A stretch of DNA of 64,000 bases from Aeromicrobium panaciterrae (GCF_031457275.1 NZ_JAVDWH010000001.1:2108001-2172000), one strand, 5' to 3'; positions 33,969-43,320 are shown, counted from the stretch's first letter. The notes: generated from the sequence alone by a model not told the origin. Made by a program: numbers and translations.

Positions 33969-34568
33969 TCAGAGCGTTGCAGGCTTGAAGCTGGGGCGCT
34001 TCGCTTCGTACGCGACGATGTCGTCCTCGTGGCTCAGCGTGATGCCGACGTCGTCGAGTCCCTCAAGCAGGCGCCAACGCGTGTAGTCGTCGATCGTGAA
34101 CGAGTCCTCGATCGCGTCGGGGCCCTCGCCGGCCTTGACCGTACGAGTCTCGAGATCGATCGTGATCGACGCGCCGGGGTTCTCGTCGAGGTAGTCCCAC
34201 AGACGCTGGACAACCTTGTCGTCGACCTGAGCCGCGAGCAGGCCGGCCTTGCCGGAGTTGCCGCGGAAGATGTCACCGAAGCGCGGCGAGATGACGACCT
34301 TGAAGCCGTAGTTCTGCAGCGCCCAGACGGCGTGCTCGCGCGACGAACCCGTACCGAAGTCGGGGCCGGCGACGAGGACGGTCGCGTTCTTGAAGGCGTC
34401 CTGGTTGAGCACGAACGAAGGATCGTTGCGCCAAGCCGAGAACAGTCCCTCTTCGAAGCCGTCGCGAGTGACCTTCTTGAGCCACACGGCGGGGATGATC
34501 TGGTCGGTGTCGACATTGCTGCGACGAAGCGGGGCGCCAACACCAGTGTGAGACGAGAACTTCTCCAT
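33969..34568 (-). CDS. leuD: 3-isopropylmalate dehydratase small subunit
   Basis: 199 residues. It has the swivel domain of the aconitase family, with [14 protein letters not shown] as the family signature. Together with LeuC it isomerises 2-isopropylmalate to 3-isopropylmalate in leucine biosynthesis. It starts 2 bp after the leuC stop, so the subunits are co-translated. Regulation is expected through the divergent NdgR/LtbR-type gene. Confidence 0.96.
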   Translation of the reverse strand: MEKFSSHTGVGAPLRRSNVDTDQIIPAVWLKKVTRDGFEEGLFSAWRNDPSFVLNQDAFKNATVLVAGPDFGTGSSREHAVWALQNYGFKVVISPRFGDIFRGNSGKAGLLAAQVDDKVVQRLWDYLDENPGASITIDLETRTVKAGEGPDAIEDSFTIDDYTRWRLLEGLDDVGITLSHEDDIVAYEAKRPSFKPATL

Positions 34569-34570
34569 GG

Positions 34571-35992
34571 TCAGTTACCTGCCTTTGCGAGCTCAGCCAG
34601 GTCAGCAGGACCGGCGAGGTGTCCGAGGATGCCTGTTGCAACGGCGACATCGGGCGAGACGAGGTGCGTACGGCCACCCTTGCCCTGACGTCCCTCGAAG
34701 TTGCGATTGGAGGTCGACGCGCTGCGCTCACCGACCGCGAGCTGGTCGGGGTTCATGCCGAGGCACATCGAGCAGCCAGCGCCACGCCATTCGGCTCCGG
34801 CGTCCTTGAAGATGACGTCGAGGCCTTCCTGCTCGGCTTGCAGACGTACGCGTACGGATCCCGGTACGACGAGGATCCGGGTGTCAGCGGCGACCTTGTG
34901 GCCTTCGATCAGCGAGGCCGCAACGCGGAGGTCCTCGATACGACCGTTGGTGCACGAGCCGATGAAGACCGTGTCGACCTTGATGTCTTTCATCGGCGTG
35001 CCAGCGGTGAGCCCCATGTAGACGAGGGCGTTCTCGGCGGCGATGCGCTCGTTGTCGTCCTCGAACGAGGCCGGGTCGGGAACGTTGCCCGACAGCGGCA
35101 CGCCCTGGCCGGGGTTGGTGCCCCAGGTGACGAACGGCGTGATGGTCGACGCGTCGATCGTGATCGTCTTGTCGAACTCGGCGTCGTCGTCGGTGACCAA
35201 GCTGTCCCAGTGCGCGACAGCGGCATCCCAGTCGGCGCCGGTCGGCGCGCTCGGGCGGCCCTTGAGGTAGTCGTACGTCGTCTGGTCCGGTGCGATGAGC
35301 CCGGCCTTGGCGCCCCACTCGATCGACATGTTGCAGATCGTCATGCGAGCTTCCATCGACAGTGCGCGGATCGCGTCGCCGCGGTATTCGACGATGTAGC
35401 CCTGGCCGCCGCCGGTGGTCTCCTGCGTGATGAGCGCGAGGATCAAGTCCTTGGCGGTGGAGCCGACGGGCAGGTCGCCGACAACTTCGACGGCCATCAT
35501 CTTGGGCTTGGCCTGCGAGAGCGACTGTGTGGCGAGTACGTGCTCGACCTCGGACGTACCGATACCGAATGCGATCGAGCCGAAAGCGCCGTGCGTCGAG
35601 GTGTGCGAGTCGCCGCACACGATCGTCATACCGGGCTGGGTCAGGCCGAGCTGCGGGCCGACGACGTGGACGATGCCCTGGTCGATGTCACCCATGGGGT
35701 GCAGGCGGACACCGAACTCCTCGCAGTTGCGGCGGAGCGTCTCGACCTGCGTACGCGACACGAGGTCGGCGATCGGCTTGTCGAGGTCGGTCGTCGGGAT
35801 GTTGTGGTCCTCAGTGGCGAGGGTCAGGTCGGGCCGGCGAACCGTGCGACCGGAAATGCGGAGACCGTCGAAAGCCTGGGGGCTGGTCACCTCGTGAATG
35901 AGGTGGAGATCTACATAAAGGAGGTCGGGCTCGCCTTCGTGGCTGCGTACGACGTGTTCGTCCCAGATCTTCTCGGCAAGTGTCTTGCCCAT
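34571..35992 (-). CDS. leuC: 3-isopropylmalate dehydratase large subunit
   Basis: 473 residues. The 4Fe-4S ligands are in IGSCTNGR and GCSMCLGMN, and the dehydratase segment [13 protein letters not shown] is intact. It holds the active-site cluster of the LeuCD isomerase. ATG 35992 is preceded by GAGGAG. It is divergent from an IclR-family regulator with a 56-bp intergenic region carrying a short dyad, the arrangement known for ltbR-leuCD in Corynebacterium and ndgR-leuCD in Streptomyces. Confidence 0.97.
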   Translation of the reverse strand: MGKTLAEKIWDEHVVRSHEGEPDLLYVDLHLIHEVTSPQAFDGLRISGRTVRRPDLTLATEDHNIPTTDLDKPIADLVSRTQVETLRRNCEEFGVRLHPMGDIDQGIVHVVGPQLGLTQPGMTIVCGDSHTSTHGAFGSIAFGIGTSEVEHVLATQSLSQAKPKMMAVEVVGDLPVGSTAKDLILALITQETTGGGQGYIVEYRGDAIRALSMEARMTICNMSIEWGAKAGLIAPDQTTYDYLKGRPSAPTGADWDAAVAHWDSLVTDDDAEFDKTITIDASTITPFVTWGTNPGQGVPLSGNVPDPASFEDDNERIAAENALVYMGLTAGTPMKDIKVDTVFIGSCTNGRIEDLRVAASLIEGHKVAADTRILVVPGSVRVRLQAEQEGLDVIFKDAGAEWRGAGCSMCLGMNPDQLAVGERSASTSNRNFEGRQGKGGRTHLVSPDVAVATGILGHLAGPADLAELAKAGN

Positions 35993-36029
35993 GATTCTCC
36001 TCGTGCGTCAGGCTTGCGTCTCACTATGC

Positions 36030-36043
36030 GATACGGCAGTATC
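36030..36043. promoter_or_regulatory. Candidate NdgR/LtbR operator
   Basis: GATAC-GGCA-GTATC is a dyad in the leuC-ndgR gap. It overlaps a plausible -10 (CAGTAT, 6 nt before ATG 36049) of the regulator gene, which fits autoregulation and control of leuCD. Confidence 0.45.
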
Positions 36044-36048
36044 AAGAC

Positions 36049-36765
36049 ATGGACAACTCTAGCGGAGTCGGCGTTCTCGACAAAGCGGCACTTGTCTTGG
36101 CTGCTTTGGAGCCAGGACCCGCCACGCTGGCCGGACTGGTGACCAGCACCGGTCTCGCCCGCCCGACGGCACACCGTCTCGCCGTTGCACTCGAACACCA
36201 TCGCCTTGTCGCCCGCGACATGCAAGGGCGCTTCATCCTCGGCCCGCGCCTGGGCGAGCTCGCTGCCGCCGCTGGCGAGGACCGCCTCCTCGCTGCCGCC
36301 GGACCTGTACTCGCTCGCCTGCGCGACATCACCGGTGAGTCGGCTCAGCTGTTTCGCCGCCAGGGTGACTTCCGCGTATGTGTTGCTGCCGCCGATCGTC
36401 CTACCGGCCTGCGTGACTCGATCCCCGTTGGTGGCCAGCTGACCATGAACGCCGGCTCTGCCGCGCAGATCCTGCTGTCGTGGGAAGACCCCGAGCGCAT
36501 GAACAAGGGCCTGCTCAAGGCAACGTTCTCCGCTGCCGAGTTGTCGGCCGTACGCCGTCGTGGCTGGGCCCAGAGCGTCGGCGAACGCGAGAACGGCGTC
36601 GGCTCGGTGTCAGCGCCGGTCCGCTCCCCCTCCGGCAAGGTCGTCGCCGCAGTGTCGGTGTCAGGTCCGCTCGAACGCCTCACGCGTCAGCCCGGTCGTA
36701 TGCACGCCCCGGCCGTCGTTGCTGCCGCAGAGCGCCTGTCGCAGACGCTCCGCCGCAGCAGCTAA
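36049..36765 (+). CDS. ndgR: IclR family regulator, NdgR/LtbR type
   Basis: 238 residues. An N-terminal winged helix-turn-helix (SGVGVLDKAALVLAALE...GLARPTAHRLAVALE) is followed by the IclR effector domain. Sequence style and position divergent from leuCD match NdgR of Streptomyces and LtbR of Corynebacterium, which repress leucine genes and autoregulate. The effector is probably a leucine or branched-chain amino acid signal. No ribosome binding site is seen; transcription may begin at the ATG. Confidence 0.88.
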   Translation: MDNSSGVGVLDKAALVLAALEPGPATLAGLVTSTGLARPTAHRLAVALEHHRLVARDMQGRFILGPRLGELAAAAGEDRLLAAAGPVLARLRDITGESAQLFRRQGDFRVCVAAADRPTGLRDSIPVGGQLTMNAGSAAQILLSWEDPERMNKGLLKATFSAAELSAVRRRGWAQSVGERENGVGSVSAPVRSPSGKVVAAVSVSGPLERLTRQPGRMHAPAVVAAAERLSQTLRRSS

Positions 36766-37200
36766 CTACTTGAGCGCGGCGACCAGCTGGTCTTTGCGCA
36801 TCGACGAATAGCCTGCGACACCCTTGGCCTTGGCGAGGGCGCGCAGTTGCGCGACCGTACGCGGGTCTCCTGAAGGCGCTGCCTTCTTGGCTGGGGCTGC
36901 CTTCTTGGCTGGGGCTGCCTTCTTGGCTGGGGCTGCCTTCTTGGCCGGCGCGGATGCCGGCTTGGCTGCCGCCTTCGGAGCCACGTCCTTGGGTACGAGC
37001 TTGGTGCCCTTGACCGTCGGCGCCTTGATCTTGGGTGCCTTGTCCCTGGCCTTCTTGGCAGCCTTGCTCGCCGCCTTCTCGAGCTGGGCGATCGTCGCCT
37101 GGAGCTTCTTGATCGTCGCCTTGGCGGCCTTCAACTCATCTGCGCCGGGCTTGCTCGACTTCTTGGACTTGCTGGGCTTCTTGTCCTTTGATTTCGCCAT
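36766..37200 (-). CDS. Lysine-rich histone-like protein with C-terminal SAP/Rho-N-type domain
   Basis: 144 residues starting at ATG 37200 (MAKSKDKKPSKSKK). A highly basic N-terminus is followed by a coiled-coil-like helix (about 25-60), Lys/Ala/Pro repeats (PAKKAA four times, about 92-115), and a last 30 residues that read like a SAP or Rho N-terminal helix-extension-helix (TVAQLRALAKAKG...MRKDQLVAALK). Such composition implies DNA or RNA binding, by analogy to actinobacterial HU-tail or histone-H1-like proteins. No enzymatic motif is seen. Confidence 0.7.
   Translation of the reverse strand: MAKSKDKKPSKSKKSSKPGADELKAAKATIKKLQATIAQLEKAASKAAKKARDKAPKIKAPTVKGTKLVPKDVAPKAAAKPASAPAKKAAPAKKAAPAKKAAPAKKAAPSGDPRTVAQLRALAKAKGVAGYSSMRKDQLVAALK
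36878..36949. repeat. Tandem 18-bp repeat encoding PAKKAA units
   Basis: Four consecutive 18-bp units (GCTGCCTTCTTGGCTGGG; the last diverged) lie inside the histone-like gene. The first three are identical at DNA level, so copy number may vary between strains. Confidence 0.85.
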
Positions 37201-37238
37201 GGCGGGATCATGCCAGTCCAAGATGAACAAAAGGTGAC

Positions 37239-37703
37239 TCAGAACAAGCCCGGCGTCTCGAGGTCGAGCAGGATCTTCTTGCGATCCAGTCCCCCGGCAT
37301 ACCCGGTCAGCGAGCCGTCAGCGCCGATGACGCGATGGCACGGAACGATGATCGGGATGGGGTTGGCGCCGTTGGCCGCACCCACAGCCCTCGAGATCAC
37401 CGGCTCGTAGCCGAGTCGTCGGGCGATGTCGCCATAGCTGGCGGTCTCGCCGTACGGGATGCGCCGAAGCTCACCCCATACCTTCTTCTGGAACTCCGAT
37501 CCCTCACTCGCGAGCGGCAGGTTGAAGTCCTTGAGCTCGCCGTTGAAGTACGCGGTCAGCTGCGCTTCTGCCTCGTCGAGCAGCGGGTCGGCCGTGCGCT
37601 CCTTGCGCGGCTTGGCCGCGCCGAAGTCGATCGCGGTGATCAGTCCGGCCGACGCGTGAATGCGCAGGCCACCGATCGGTGAGTCCATCCATCGTGTGCT
37701 CAT
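37239..37703 (-). CDS. ogt: Methylated-DNA--protein-cysteine methyltransferase
   Basis: 154 residues. The acceptor motif IPCHRV (here IVPCHRVIG) is intact, followed by GYAGGLDRKKILLDLE typical of O6-alkylguanine transferases, with the Arg finger region upstream. It removes alkyl groups from O6-guanine in a single-turnover reaction. Its ATG overlaps the stop of the Ada-AlkA fusion (ATGA), so the two alkylation-repair genes form one operon. Confidence 0.95.
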   Translation of the reverse strand: MSTRWMDSPIGGLRIHASAGLITAIDFGAAKPRKERTADPLLDEAEAQLTAYFNGELKDFNLPLASEGSEFQKKVWGELRRIPYGETASYGDIARRLGYEPVISRAVGAANGANPIPIIVPCHRVIGADGSLTGYAGGLDRKKILLDLETPGLF

Positions 37704-39145
37704 GCTTCAGTCCTCTCAGGGTCGGCGCTGTTGCGCCACAGGTGCATTGCGGCGTAGGAACGCCAGGGCTTCCATCGTTCGGTTCGGTCTGCGTCGACGC
37801 CGTGGCGCTCGAGAATGCGCTTGATGATCAAGTCGGTCTCGAGCATGACGTCGGGATTGGCTAGGGCTCGCATGCTGATGTAGTCGGCCGTCCACGGGCC
37901 GATGCCGGGCAGGTTGATGAGCCTTTCGCGTACGACTTCGCGGTCTGAGCCGGGATCGAGCTCGATCTTGCCGTCGGCGACTGCCTGGGCAACGCCGATC
38001 AGTGCCCGGGCACGTGATCGCGGCATGCTCAGCGACGTGTCGTCGGCCTCGGCCAGTGCCTCTGGCGTTGCGAACGCGTGGGTGAGCCCGTGCGCCGCGG
38101 CGAGGTCGAAGGTGACGGCAGTTCCGTACGTCTCCGCGAAGCGGCCGAGGATCGTACGAGCACCGACAACAGAGACCTGCTGCCCGACGATCGCGCGTAC
38201 GGCGACTTCGAATCCGTCGACCTGGCTCGGCAGCCGTAGTCCCGGCGCTGCAGCCACCATCGGTGCGAGCAGCGGATCGGCCGACAACACCTCGTCGATC
38301 GCGAGCGGATCGGAGTCAAGGTCAAGCAGTCGCCGACACCGCTGAACCGCAACCGCGGTGTCGCGAAGGTCGGCCAGTTCGAGCTCGCAGGCGACGTGAT
38401 CGTCGTGGAGCGTCAGTTGTACGACGCCGAGCCCGTGAGGCAGGCGCAGCACGCGGGCGTACGTACGGTCTTCGACGCGCTCGACACCGGTGATGGCTCG
38501 GCCGCCGAGGAACTCGATCAGCCCGTCCGCGTGGAACGGCTGCCGTACGGCAAGACGCAGCGTGACGTGACCTGTCGGCGTACCGCGACGCCTCCCCCGC
38601 ATATCCGTCGGCGACAACGCATACGCGTGGCGTACGGAGTCGTTGAACTGCCGGATCGAAGAGAAACCCGAGGCGAATGCGATATCGGACATCGGCATGT
38701 CGGTGGTCTCGATGAGCACACGTGCTGCATGTGAACGGTTGCTGCGAGCGAGAGCGAGTGGCCCGGCGCCAAGCTCCTGGGTCAGCATGCGCGTGACGTG
38801 ACGCTGGCTGTAGCCAAGGCGGCTGGCCAGCCCTTCGACACCTTCACGTTCGACGACGCCGTCTCCAATCAGCCGCATCGCGCGACCGACGGCGTCGGCA
38901 CGTACGTTCCACTCCGGCGAGCCCGGCGTGGTGTCGGGGCGGCAGCGACGGCAGGCGCGGAAGCCCGCGTCCTGAGCGGCAGCCGCCGAGGCGTAGAACA
39001 GCACGTTCTGTCGCTTCGGCGTCACCGCCGGGCAGGACGGTCGGCAGTAGATACCGGTCGTCTTGACGCCCACGAAAAAGACGCCGTCGAATCGAGCATC
39101 GCGCGATTCAGCCGCCCGGTAGCATCGCTCGTGGTCTGTGTGCAT
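37700..39145 (-). CDS. Ada regulatory domain fused to AlkA DNA glycosylase
   Basis: 481 residues. Residues 1-75 are the Ada methyl-phosphotriester sensor with zinc cysteines 34, 38, 65 and 68. An AraC-type helix-turn-helix follows (about 80-180). AlkA_N (about 195-300) and the HhH-GPD 3-methyladenine glycosylase domain then follow, with catalytic Asp in LETDLIIKR. The fused protein can sense alkyl damage and excise alkylated bases; Ada-AlkA fusions are known in actinobacteria. It is upstream of and coupled to ogt, so the operon is probably self-induced by methylation. Confidence 0.92.
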   Translation of the reverse strand: MHTDHERCYRAAESRDARFDGVFFVGVKTTGIYCRPSCPAVTPKRQNVLFYASAAAAQDAGFRACRRCRPDTTPGSPEWNVRADAVGRAMRLIGDGVVEREGVEGLASRLGYSQRHVTRMLTQELGAGPLALARSNRSHAARVLIETTDMPMSDIAFASGFSSIRQFNDSVRHAYALSPTDMRGRRRGTPTGHVTLRLAVRQPFHADGLIEFLGGRAITGVERVEDRTYARVLRLPHGLGVVQLTLHDDHVACELELADLRDTAVAVQRCRRLLDLDSDPLAIDEVLSADPLLAPMVAAAPGLRLPSQVDGFEVAVRAIVGQQVSVVGARTILGRFAETYGTAVTFDLAAAHGLTHAFATPEALAEADDTSLSMPRSRARALIGVAQAVADGKIELDPGSDREVVRERLINLPGIGPWTADYISMRALANPDVMLETDLIIKRILERHGVDADRTERWKPWRSYAAMHLWRNSADPERTEA

Positions 39146-39193
39146 ATGTCCATCATGCGTCCCAGCACTGACAACTTCTAGCGGAAATCAGAC

Positions 39194-40651
39194 ATGGTGA
39201 GACGTCTCAATCCCCGGTATCTCGCGGCAGCCGCGTTGGTGTTCGGCGCCACGTTCTTCGTCAGGACATTCGTGCTGTGGCAAGACGGCGCCCTGATGTA
39301 CCAAACGCACGCTGACGAATGCATTTACTACGCGTCGACGATGGCATTTTGGCAAGGGTCCATGCCGTATACGGACTTCATCCACCTACACCCGCCGGGC
39401 ATTCTGGCCGTCCTGACTCCTTTCGTTGCAATCGGTTCGGTGTTCACCGAGAGCACCGGGATGTTCCTCGCCCGGATGGGGTTCGTTGCTCTCGCAGCCT
39501 TGAACGCAGTGATCGTGACGACCCTGATTTGGCGGTACGGACGGATCGCCGCCGTCGGCGCGGGCCTGTTCTACGCCTCGTGGAACGTTGTGGCGATCCC
39601 CGAGGGCAATGTGCAACTCGTGACGATCGTGAACACGATGTTCTTGTTTGCAGCGCTGCTGCTGCAGCGCTGGCCCAAGCGAACCCTGCTAGCAGGACTC
39701 TTCATTGGCTTCGCATGCGCCACGAAGGTGTGGGCCGTCGTGTTTGTGCCAGTGTTCGTGCCCTATATCTGGGCAAAGCACGGCCGCGCCGCGGCTTTTC
39801 GCTTTCTTGCCGGAGTCGCAGCCATGGTCACGGTGGTCTGCGGTCCGTTCGCCATCATCGACCCAGGAGCGGCTTGGAAGTCAGTCGTCACGGAACAGCT
39901 CGGACGCCCATCAGAATTCCCACCGTTCAATGTCGTCCTCAACATGTTCGTCAGTGGGGGCTCCAGTGAGACCAGCACGTTAGGCGCCCTATTCGTCGCA
40001 GCCGTTCTGGTCGCCATTGCTTCGCCGCTCGTCGTTGCCCTCGCGAGTCGCTCCCATCCCCGCGAATGGAGCGATGCTGCATGGTTGGCAATGGTGGTCG
40101 TGGTGCAGCTGACCATGCTGTTCACGGCGCCGGTGTTCTACAAGCCGTACGCCGCGTTTGTCGGCCCCCAGGTCGCCTTGCTCTGGGGTGGCCTGCTTGT
40201 CCTCACGATGCGGCACCTGCGTGCGGCGACTCTCGTGGCCGTGCCGGTCATCGCCGGCGCCGCGCTCACGACGATCTCGGGAACACAGTTCACGGCAGTC
40301 GACCGTCCGAAACTGGTGGACGCGACCTCCGGGTACGACTGCATCTGGACCCTCAACGCCTCGTACCTGGTTGAGTCCGACACCATGTCACGCAACCTCG
40401 CTCATGGCTGCGGCTTCCAGATCGATGGCTATGGCTTTCACATGATCAATAGCAAAGATGATCGCCGGTCTGAGGCGTGGCAGCGCGAGGTTCAGGGTCA
40501 GCTCGAGAAGGCTGATGCGGTCGTCATGGGCCCGCTCGAGTCCTGGTACCTCGACGAAACCAATCGCGACTACATACGCGCCAACTTCCACAACGATGTG
40601 AAGTTCGAAGCCAGCTTCTTCGACATACGCGAACGCAAACCCGCCCGCTAA
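39194..40651 (+). CDS. GT-C fold membrane glycosyltransferase-like protein (family 39/83 type)
   Basis: 485 residues with about ten transmembrane helices. The first periplasmic loop has HADE (39-42), the acidic motif that GT-C enzymes use to bind a lipid-phosphate sugar donor. The last 115 residues form a soluble extracytoplasmic part with two Cys. It probably transfers a sugar from a polyprenyl-phosphate donor to an envelope acceptor. No sugar-nucleotide or wall-polymer cluster adjoins it. Its TAA stop lies within a dispersed repeat. Confidence 0.65.
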   Translation: MVRRLNPRYLAAAALVFGATFFVRTFVLWQDGALMYQTHADECIYYASTMAFWQGSMPYTDFIHLHPPGILAVLTPFVAIGSVFTESTGMFLARMGFVALAALNAVIVTTLIWRYGRIAAVGAGLFYASWNVVAIPEGNVQLVTIVNTMFLFAALLLQRWPKRTLLAGLFIGFACATKVWAVVFVPVFVPYIWAKHGRAAAFRFLAGVAAMVTVVCGPFAIIDPGAAWKSVVTEQLGRPSEFPPFNVVLNMFVSGGSSETSTLGALFVAAVLVAIASPLVVALASRSHPREWSDAAWLAMVVVVQLTMLFTAPVFYKPYAAFVGPQVALLWGGLLVLTMRHLRAATLVAVPVIAGAALTTISGTQFTAVDRPKLVDATSGYDCIWTLNASYLVESDTMSRNLAHGCGFQIDGYGFHMINSKDDRRSEAWQREVQGQLEKADAVVMGPLESWYLDETNRDYIRANFHNDVKFEASFFDIRERKPAR

Positions 40652-40710
40652 GGAGGCCGCCCGCGGCCGACTGGGAGGGGCCGAGGGACGAGGCCCCGAA
40701 GCGTGGTGAG
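40648..40710. repeat. Dispersed intergenic repeat, copy C (inverted)
   Basis: CTAAGGAGGCCGCCCGCGGC, CGACTGGGAGGGGCC and CGAAGCGTGGTGAG are the reverse complement of the 43623-43687 module. The repeat begins on the stop codon of the membrane glycosyltransferase gene. Confidence 0.7.
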
Positions 40711-40716
40711 CCGAAG

Positions 40717-41118
40717 TCAGGGGGCTTGGAAGGCACCGATGATGATGCCCATGACTCCGAGTCCGATGATCGTGTAGCCCGCGTTGATGAGCCAGAACCG
40801 GATCGACTTCTGCTCATACACGTAGTTCTGCGCGAGGATCGCGGCTCCGACGCCAGCGCCGACTCCGGCACCAACCTTGAGGCCGTACTCGACGCTCGTC
40901 TCGCCAATCAGCTTGGCAAGAGTGAACGCGATGACCAGCGAGACCAAGATCGACCACGCGAAGATCAGCGGGCTGGGGTTCTGGTTGACGGCATCCTCTT
41001 CGGAGATGCCCATCTCTGCTCGCCATGGCTTGCCGAACAGAACCGTGTACCAAGCACCGCCCAGGAAGAAAAAGGCCAGCGCCGCAACGATGATGCCAAC
41101 AATCGAAATGTTGTCCAT
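40717..41118 (-). CDS. DUF1761 family membrane protein
   Basis: 133 residues with four predicted transmembrane helices. The segment FFFLGGAWYTVLFGKPWRAEMG near the N-terminus is characteristic of DUF1761, a family of small bacterial membrane proteins without known activity. A short charged loop (ISEEDAVNQNPSP) separates helices 1 and 2. The gene stands alone between a dispersed repeat and a strong terminator. Confidence 0.8.
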   Translation of the reverse strand: MDNISIVGIIVAALAFFFLGGAWYTVLFGKPWRAEMGISEEDAVNQNPSPLIFAWSILVSLVIAFTLAKLIGETSVEYGLKVGAGVGAGVGAAILAQNYVYEQKSIRFWLINAGYTIIGLGVMGIIIGAFQAP

Positions 41119-41165
41119 GGCCTGAAAGTACGCCCGCGAGACCTCTCAAACGGGGATTTCAGATA

Positions 41166-41200
41166 CGAAGGAGGGCAGCGCGCCGCGCTGCCCTCCTTCG
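41166..41200 (-). terminator. Strong terminator after the 304-aa membrane protein gene
   Basis: A perfect 16-bp stem (CGAAGGAGGGCAGCGC and its complement) with a 3-nt loop, 15 bp past the stop codon on the minus strand. It may also slow plus-strand transcription. Confidence 0.75.
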
Positions 41201-41214
41201 CTCGTTTCTGTTCG

Positions 41215-42129
41215 CTACGAGGCGTTGACGTCCTTGAGCGCGTCCTCGAGCGAGTCGAGTGCGCCGCCGGACGGAGCGTTCTCCACGCCAGTCCAGTCGG
41301 GCGACGGCAGAACCTGCTCGGTTGCCTGTCCCTGCTGTACGGCGCGGATCGCCTCGACGATCTCGTCCAGGTTGTTGGGGACGGGACGCTCGCATGCCTT
41401 CAGCTCAGATCCGAGCTTCAGCGTCAGACGCGGCTTGCCTGCGGCGACGGCGTCGGCCGTGGTGCCGTCCTTCACGTCGCTGCCCGACAGGTCGGAGACG
41501 TTGCCACATACGTGGTAGACCTCGCCGCCGCCGGCGTAGTAGACCTTGTCCTCGCCGAGGAGCTGGATCACGGCCTGCTTGTCAGCGGTGTACTTCTCGA
41601 CCGAGGCGGGGTTGAAGTCGATGCCCAGGGCCACAGCGGCGAGCGCGACGGCGATGCCGACACCGCCGGCGATGCCCTTCTGCGTCTTGCCCATGTCCTT
41701 GTTCAGGAAGATCAGGATGATGATCGGCAGGAACGCGATGATCGGGATGAACGCGCCGAGCTGGTTCTGAACGAAGAACTTGAACTTCTGCTGCTCGGAA
41801 GCCGGGTCAAGCTTGTTGGCCTTCTTCCACAGCATCGATCCGATGATGACCAGGATCGCGTCGAGGACGAGGAGTCCGATCAGGAGCGCGAACGCCCACG
41901 TCGGGAAACTGTTGTCAGTCGACAGGACGCCCTTGGCGTCAACCGATGCCTTCTCTTCGAGGATCGACTTGTTGAGCAGCAGACCGAAGATCGCACCGAT
42001 CTCAACTGCGATGCCAAGTCCCCACAGAAGGAAGGCAAGAATGCGGTTCTTCTTGGCCTTAGCTTCCGACTCAGCGGAGGCTTTCCACGTTCCTGTGCCT
42101 TCTGCTTCATCCTTGCCCGAGCTGGTCAT
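41215..42129 (-). CDS. Hypothetical four-helix membrane protein with soluble C-terminal part
   Basis: 304 residues; family not recognised. A charged, Lys/Ala/Glu-rich N-terminus precedes helices at about 28-50, 76-100, 123-142 and 152-169. About 130 residues with two Cys (VYHVCGN and KACERP) follow and are probably extracytoplasmic. The C-terminus is acidic. The gene is monocistronic with a strong terminator. Codon usage resembles its neighbours, so it does not look recently acquired. Confidence 0.7.
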   Translation of the reverse strand: MTSSGKDEAEGTGTWKASAESEAKAKKNRILAFLLWGLGIAVEIGAIFGLLLNKSILEEKASVDAKGVLSTDNSFPTWAFALLIGLLVLDAILVIIGSMLWKKANKLDPASEQQKFKFFVQNQLGAFIPIIAFLPIIILIFLNKDMGKTQKGIAGGVGIAVALAAVALGIDFNPASVEKYTADKQAVIQLLGEDKVYYAGGGEVYHVCGNVSDLSGSDVKDGTTADAVAAGKPRLTLKLGSELKACERPVPNNLDEIVEAIRAVQQGQATEQVLPSPDWTGVENAPSGGALDSLEDALKDVNAS

Positions 42130-42277
42130 GAAGTTCTCCTAGGGAGTTCGAGGTTCGACGAGATCGAAATGTTACCGCTCAGAAAGGCGCTCAACAGGGG
42201 CGGATCACTCCAAGAAAGAGCCGAACACCCCAACACGGCGGGCGGGACGTTCGCGGCCTGAACTCGTTAAGGCGTAC

Positions 42278-43186
42278 GTGCGTCTAAAAACCCTTGTCAT
42301 CGCCGCCCTTGTCGCGGGTACGTTCGCTGCTCCCAACACTGCGACCGCGGCTCCCAATCCGTGTGCTCCGTGGACCGTCAAAGTACTCGCGAGCGGGCTC
42401 GGAAGCCTCGAGAACGTCGAGCCCGATGGTGGGAAGGGTCTGTTCATCAGTACGACCTCGGGAGTCGCCCGCTACACGCGTTCGGGAGGGTCGAAACTAT
42501 TTGCCGCAGCGGCCAGCCCCGGCGGTCTGCGAGTCCGTGGCAACTTCTTGTACTTCAACACTGGCGACTCGCTTCAGTCAGGTTTGCTCGGCACCGCCGA
42601 TGGCACGATCCAGAAGCTCGACCTGAGGAACGGCAAACGTACGACCTTCGCATCGGGTCTGGTCATGCCGAATGGCCTCGCGTTCTTGCCGGACGGCAGT
42701 GCCGTCACGAGCCGGGATCTTGGCATCGTGAATCCCACGGGCATTACCCGCGTATCGCCGAAGGGCGTCGTACAGCCGAAGTGGTCGAACCAATCCGACA
42801 GCAACGGCATGGCCGTCGACCCCACCGGGAAGTGGCTCTACAGCGATGAAACATTCACCCTCGGAGCCAAGGTCTACCGCACTGAGATCGCCCACCCATC
42901 GAACCGACAGGTCGTGACTTCGCTCCAAGGCCTCGGAATCTTCAAGGGCCTCGACGACCTCACGATCGCCACTTCCGGCAAGCTCTACATTGCCGCGAAC
43001 CTGTCCGGCGAGGTGATCCGCCTCGACCCGCTCACCAAGCAGTCGTGCGTCATTGCCAGCGGCCTCAAAAACACCAGTGCCGTGAAGCAGGGCCGGGGCA
43101 CGACGTTCCCGTCGAGTCGCCTCTACGCCGTCGGCTTCGACGGCAAGCTGCTTGAGCTGATCCCGCCTGCCGGCGTCAAGCCCTAA
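42278..43186 (+). CDS. Secreted SMP-30/gluconolactonase-like beta-propeller protein
   Basis: 302 residues. A Sec signal peptide (RLKTLVIAALVAGTFAAPNTATA, about 1-25) is followed by repeated beta-propeller blades of the SMP-30/LRE type (for example MPNGLAFLPDGSAVTSRDLG and SNGMAVDPTGKWLYSDE). Family members are often calcium-dependent lactonases; the metal Glu/Asn/Asp set cannot be confirmed by eye. The start is GTG. The gene is followed by a hairpin terminator and two tRNAs on the other strand. Confidence 0.7.
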   Translation: MRLKTLVIAALVAGTFAAPNTATAAPNPCAPWTVKVLASGLGSLENVEPDGGKGLFISTTSGVARYTRSGGSKLFAAAASPGGLRVRGNFLYFNTGDSLQSGLLGTADGTIQKLDLRNGKRTTFASGLVMPNGLAFLPDGSAVTSRDLGIVNPTGITRVSPKGVVQPKWSNQSDSNGMAVDPTGKWLYSDETFTLGAKVYRTEIAHPSNRQVVTSLQGLGIFKGLDDLTIATSGKLYIAANLSGEVIRLDPLTKQSCVIASGLKNTSAVKQGRGTTFPSSRLYAVGFDGKLLELIPPAGVKP

Positions 43187-43202
43187 CTGGTCCCACAAAA
43201 GC

Positions 43203-43238
43203 GAAAGTGTCCCTAACCCGCAGGTCAGAGACACTTTC
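43203..43238. terminator. Bidirectional terminator before tRNA-Glu
   Basis: GAAAGTGTC and GACACTTTC form a 9-bp stem around 18 nt. On the minus strand it is followed by GCTTTTGT, so it can end tRNA-Gln/tRNA-Glu transcription; it also serves the plus-strand propeller gene. Confidence 0.6.
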
Positions 43239-43247
43239 TATCCATGG

Positions 43248-43320
43248 TAGCCCCGACGGGATTCGAACCCGCGCTACCGCCTTGAGAGGGCGGCGTGCTA
43301 GGCCGCTACACAACGGGGCC
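43248..43320 (-). tRNA. tRNA-Glu (anticodon CTC)
   Basis: Acceptor GGCCCCG/CGGGGCT, anticodon stem CCGCC/GGCGG around CTCTCAA (anticodon CTC), and T arm GCGGG-TTCGAAT-CCCGT. It lies 63 bp downstream of tRNA-Gln on the same strand. Confidence 0.95.

Noticed and set aside
34619-36142. 507-codon plus-strand open frame across leuC
   Set aside because: It is a shadow of leuC, whose iron-sulfur motifs and operon context are unambiguous.
40726-42261. Long plus-strand open frame over the DUF1761 and 304-aa membrane genes
   Set aside because: It spans two well-formed membrane proteins and a strong terminator; a real gene would not be expected to cross a 16-bp terminator stem.
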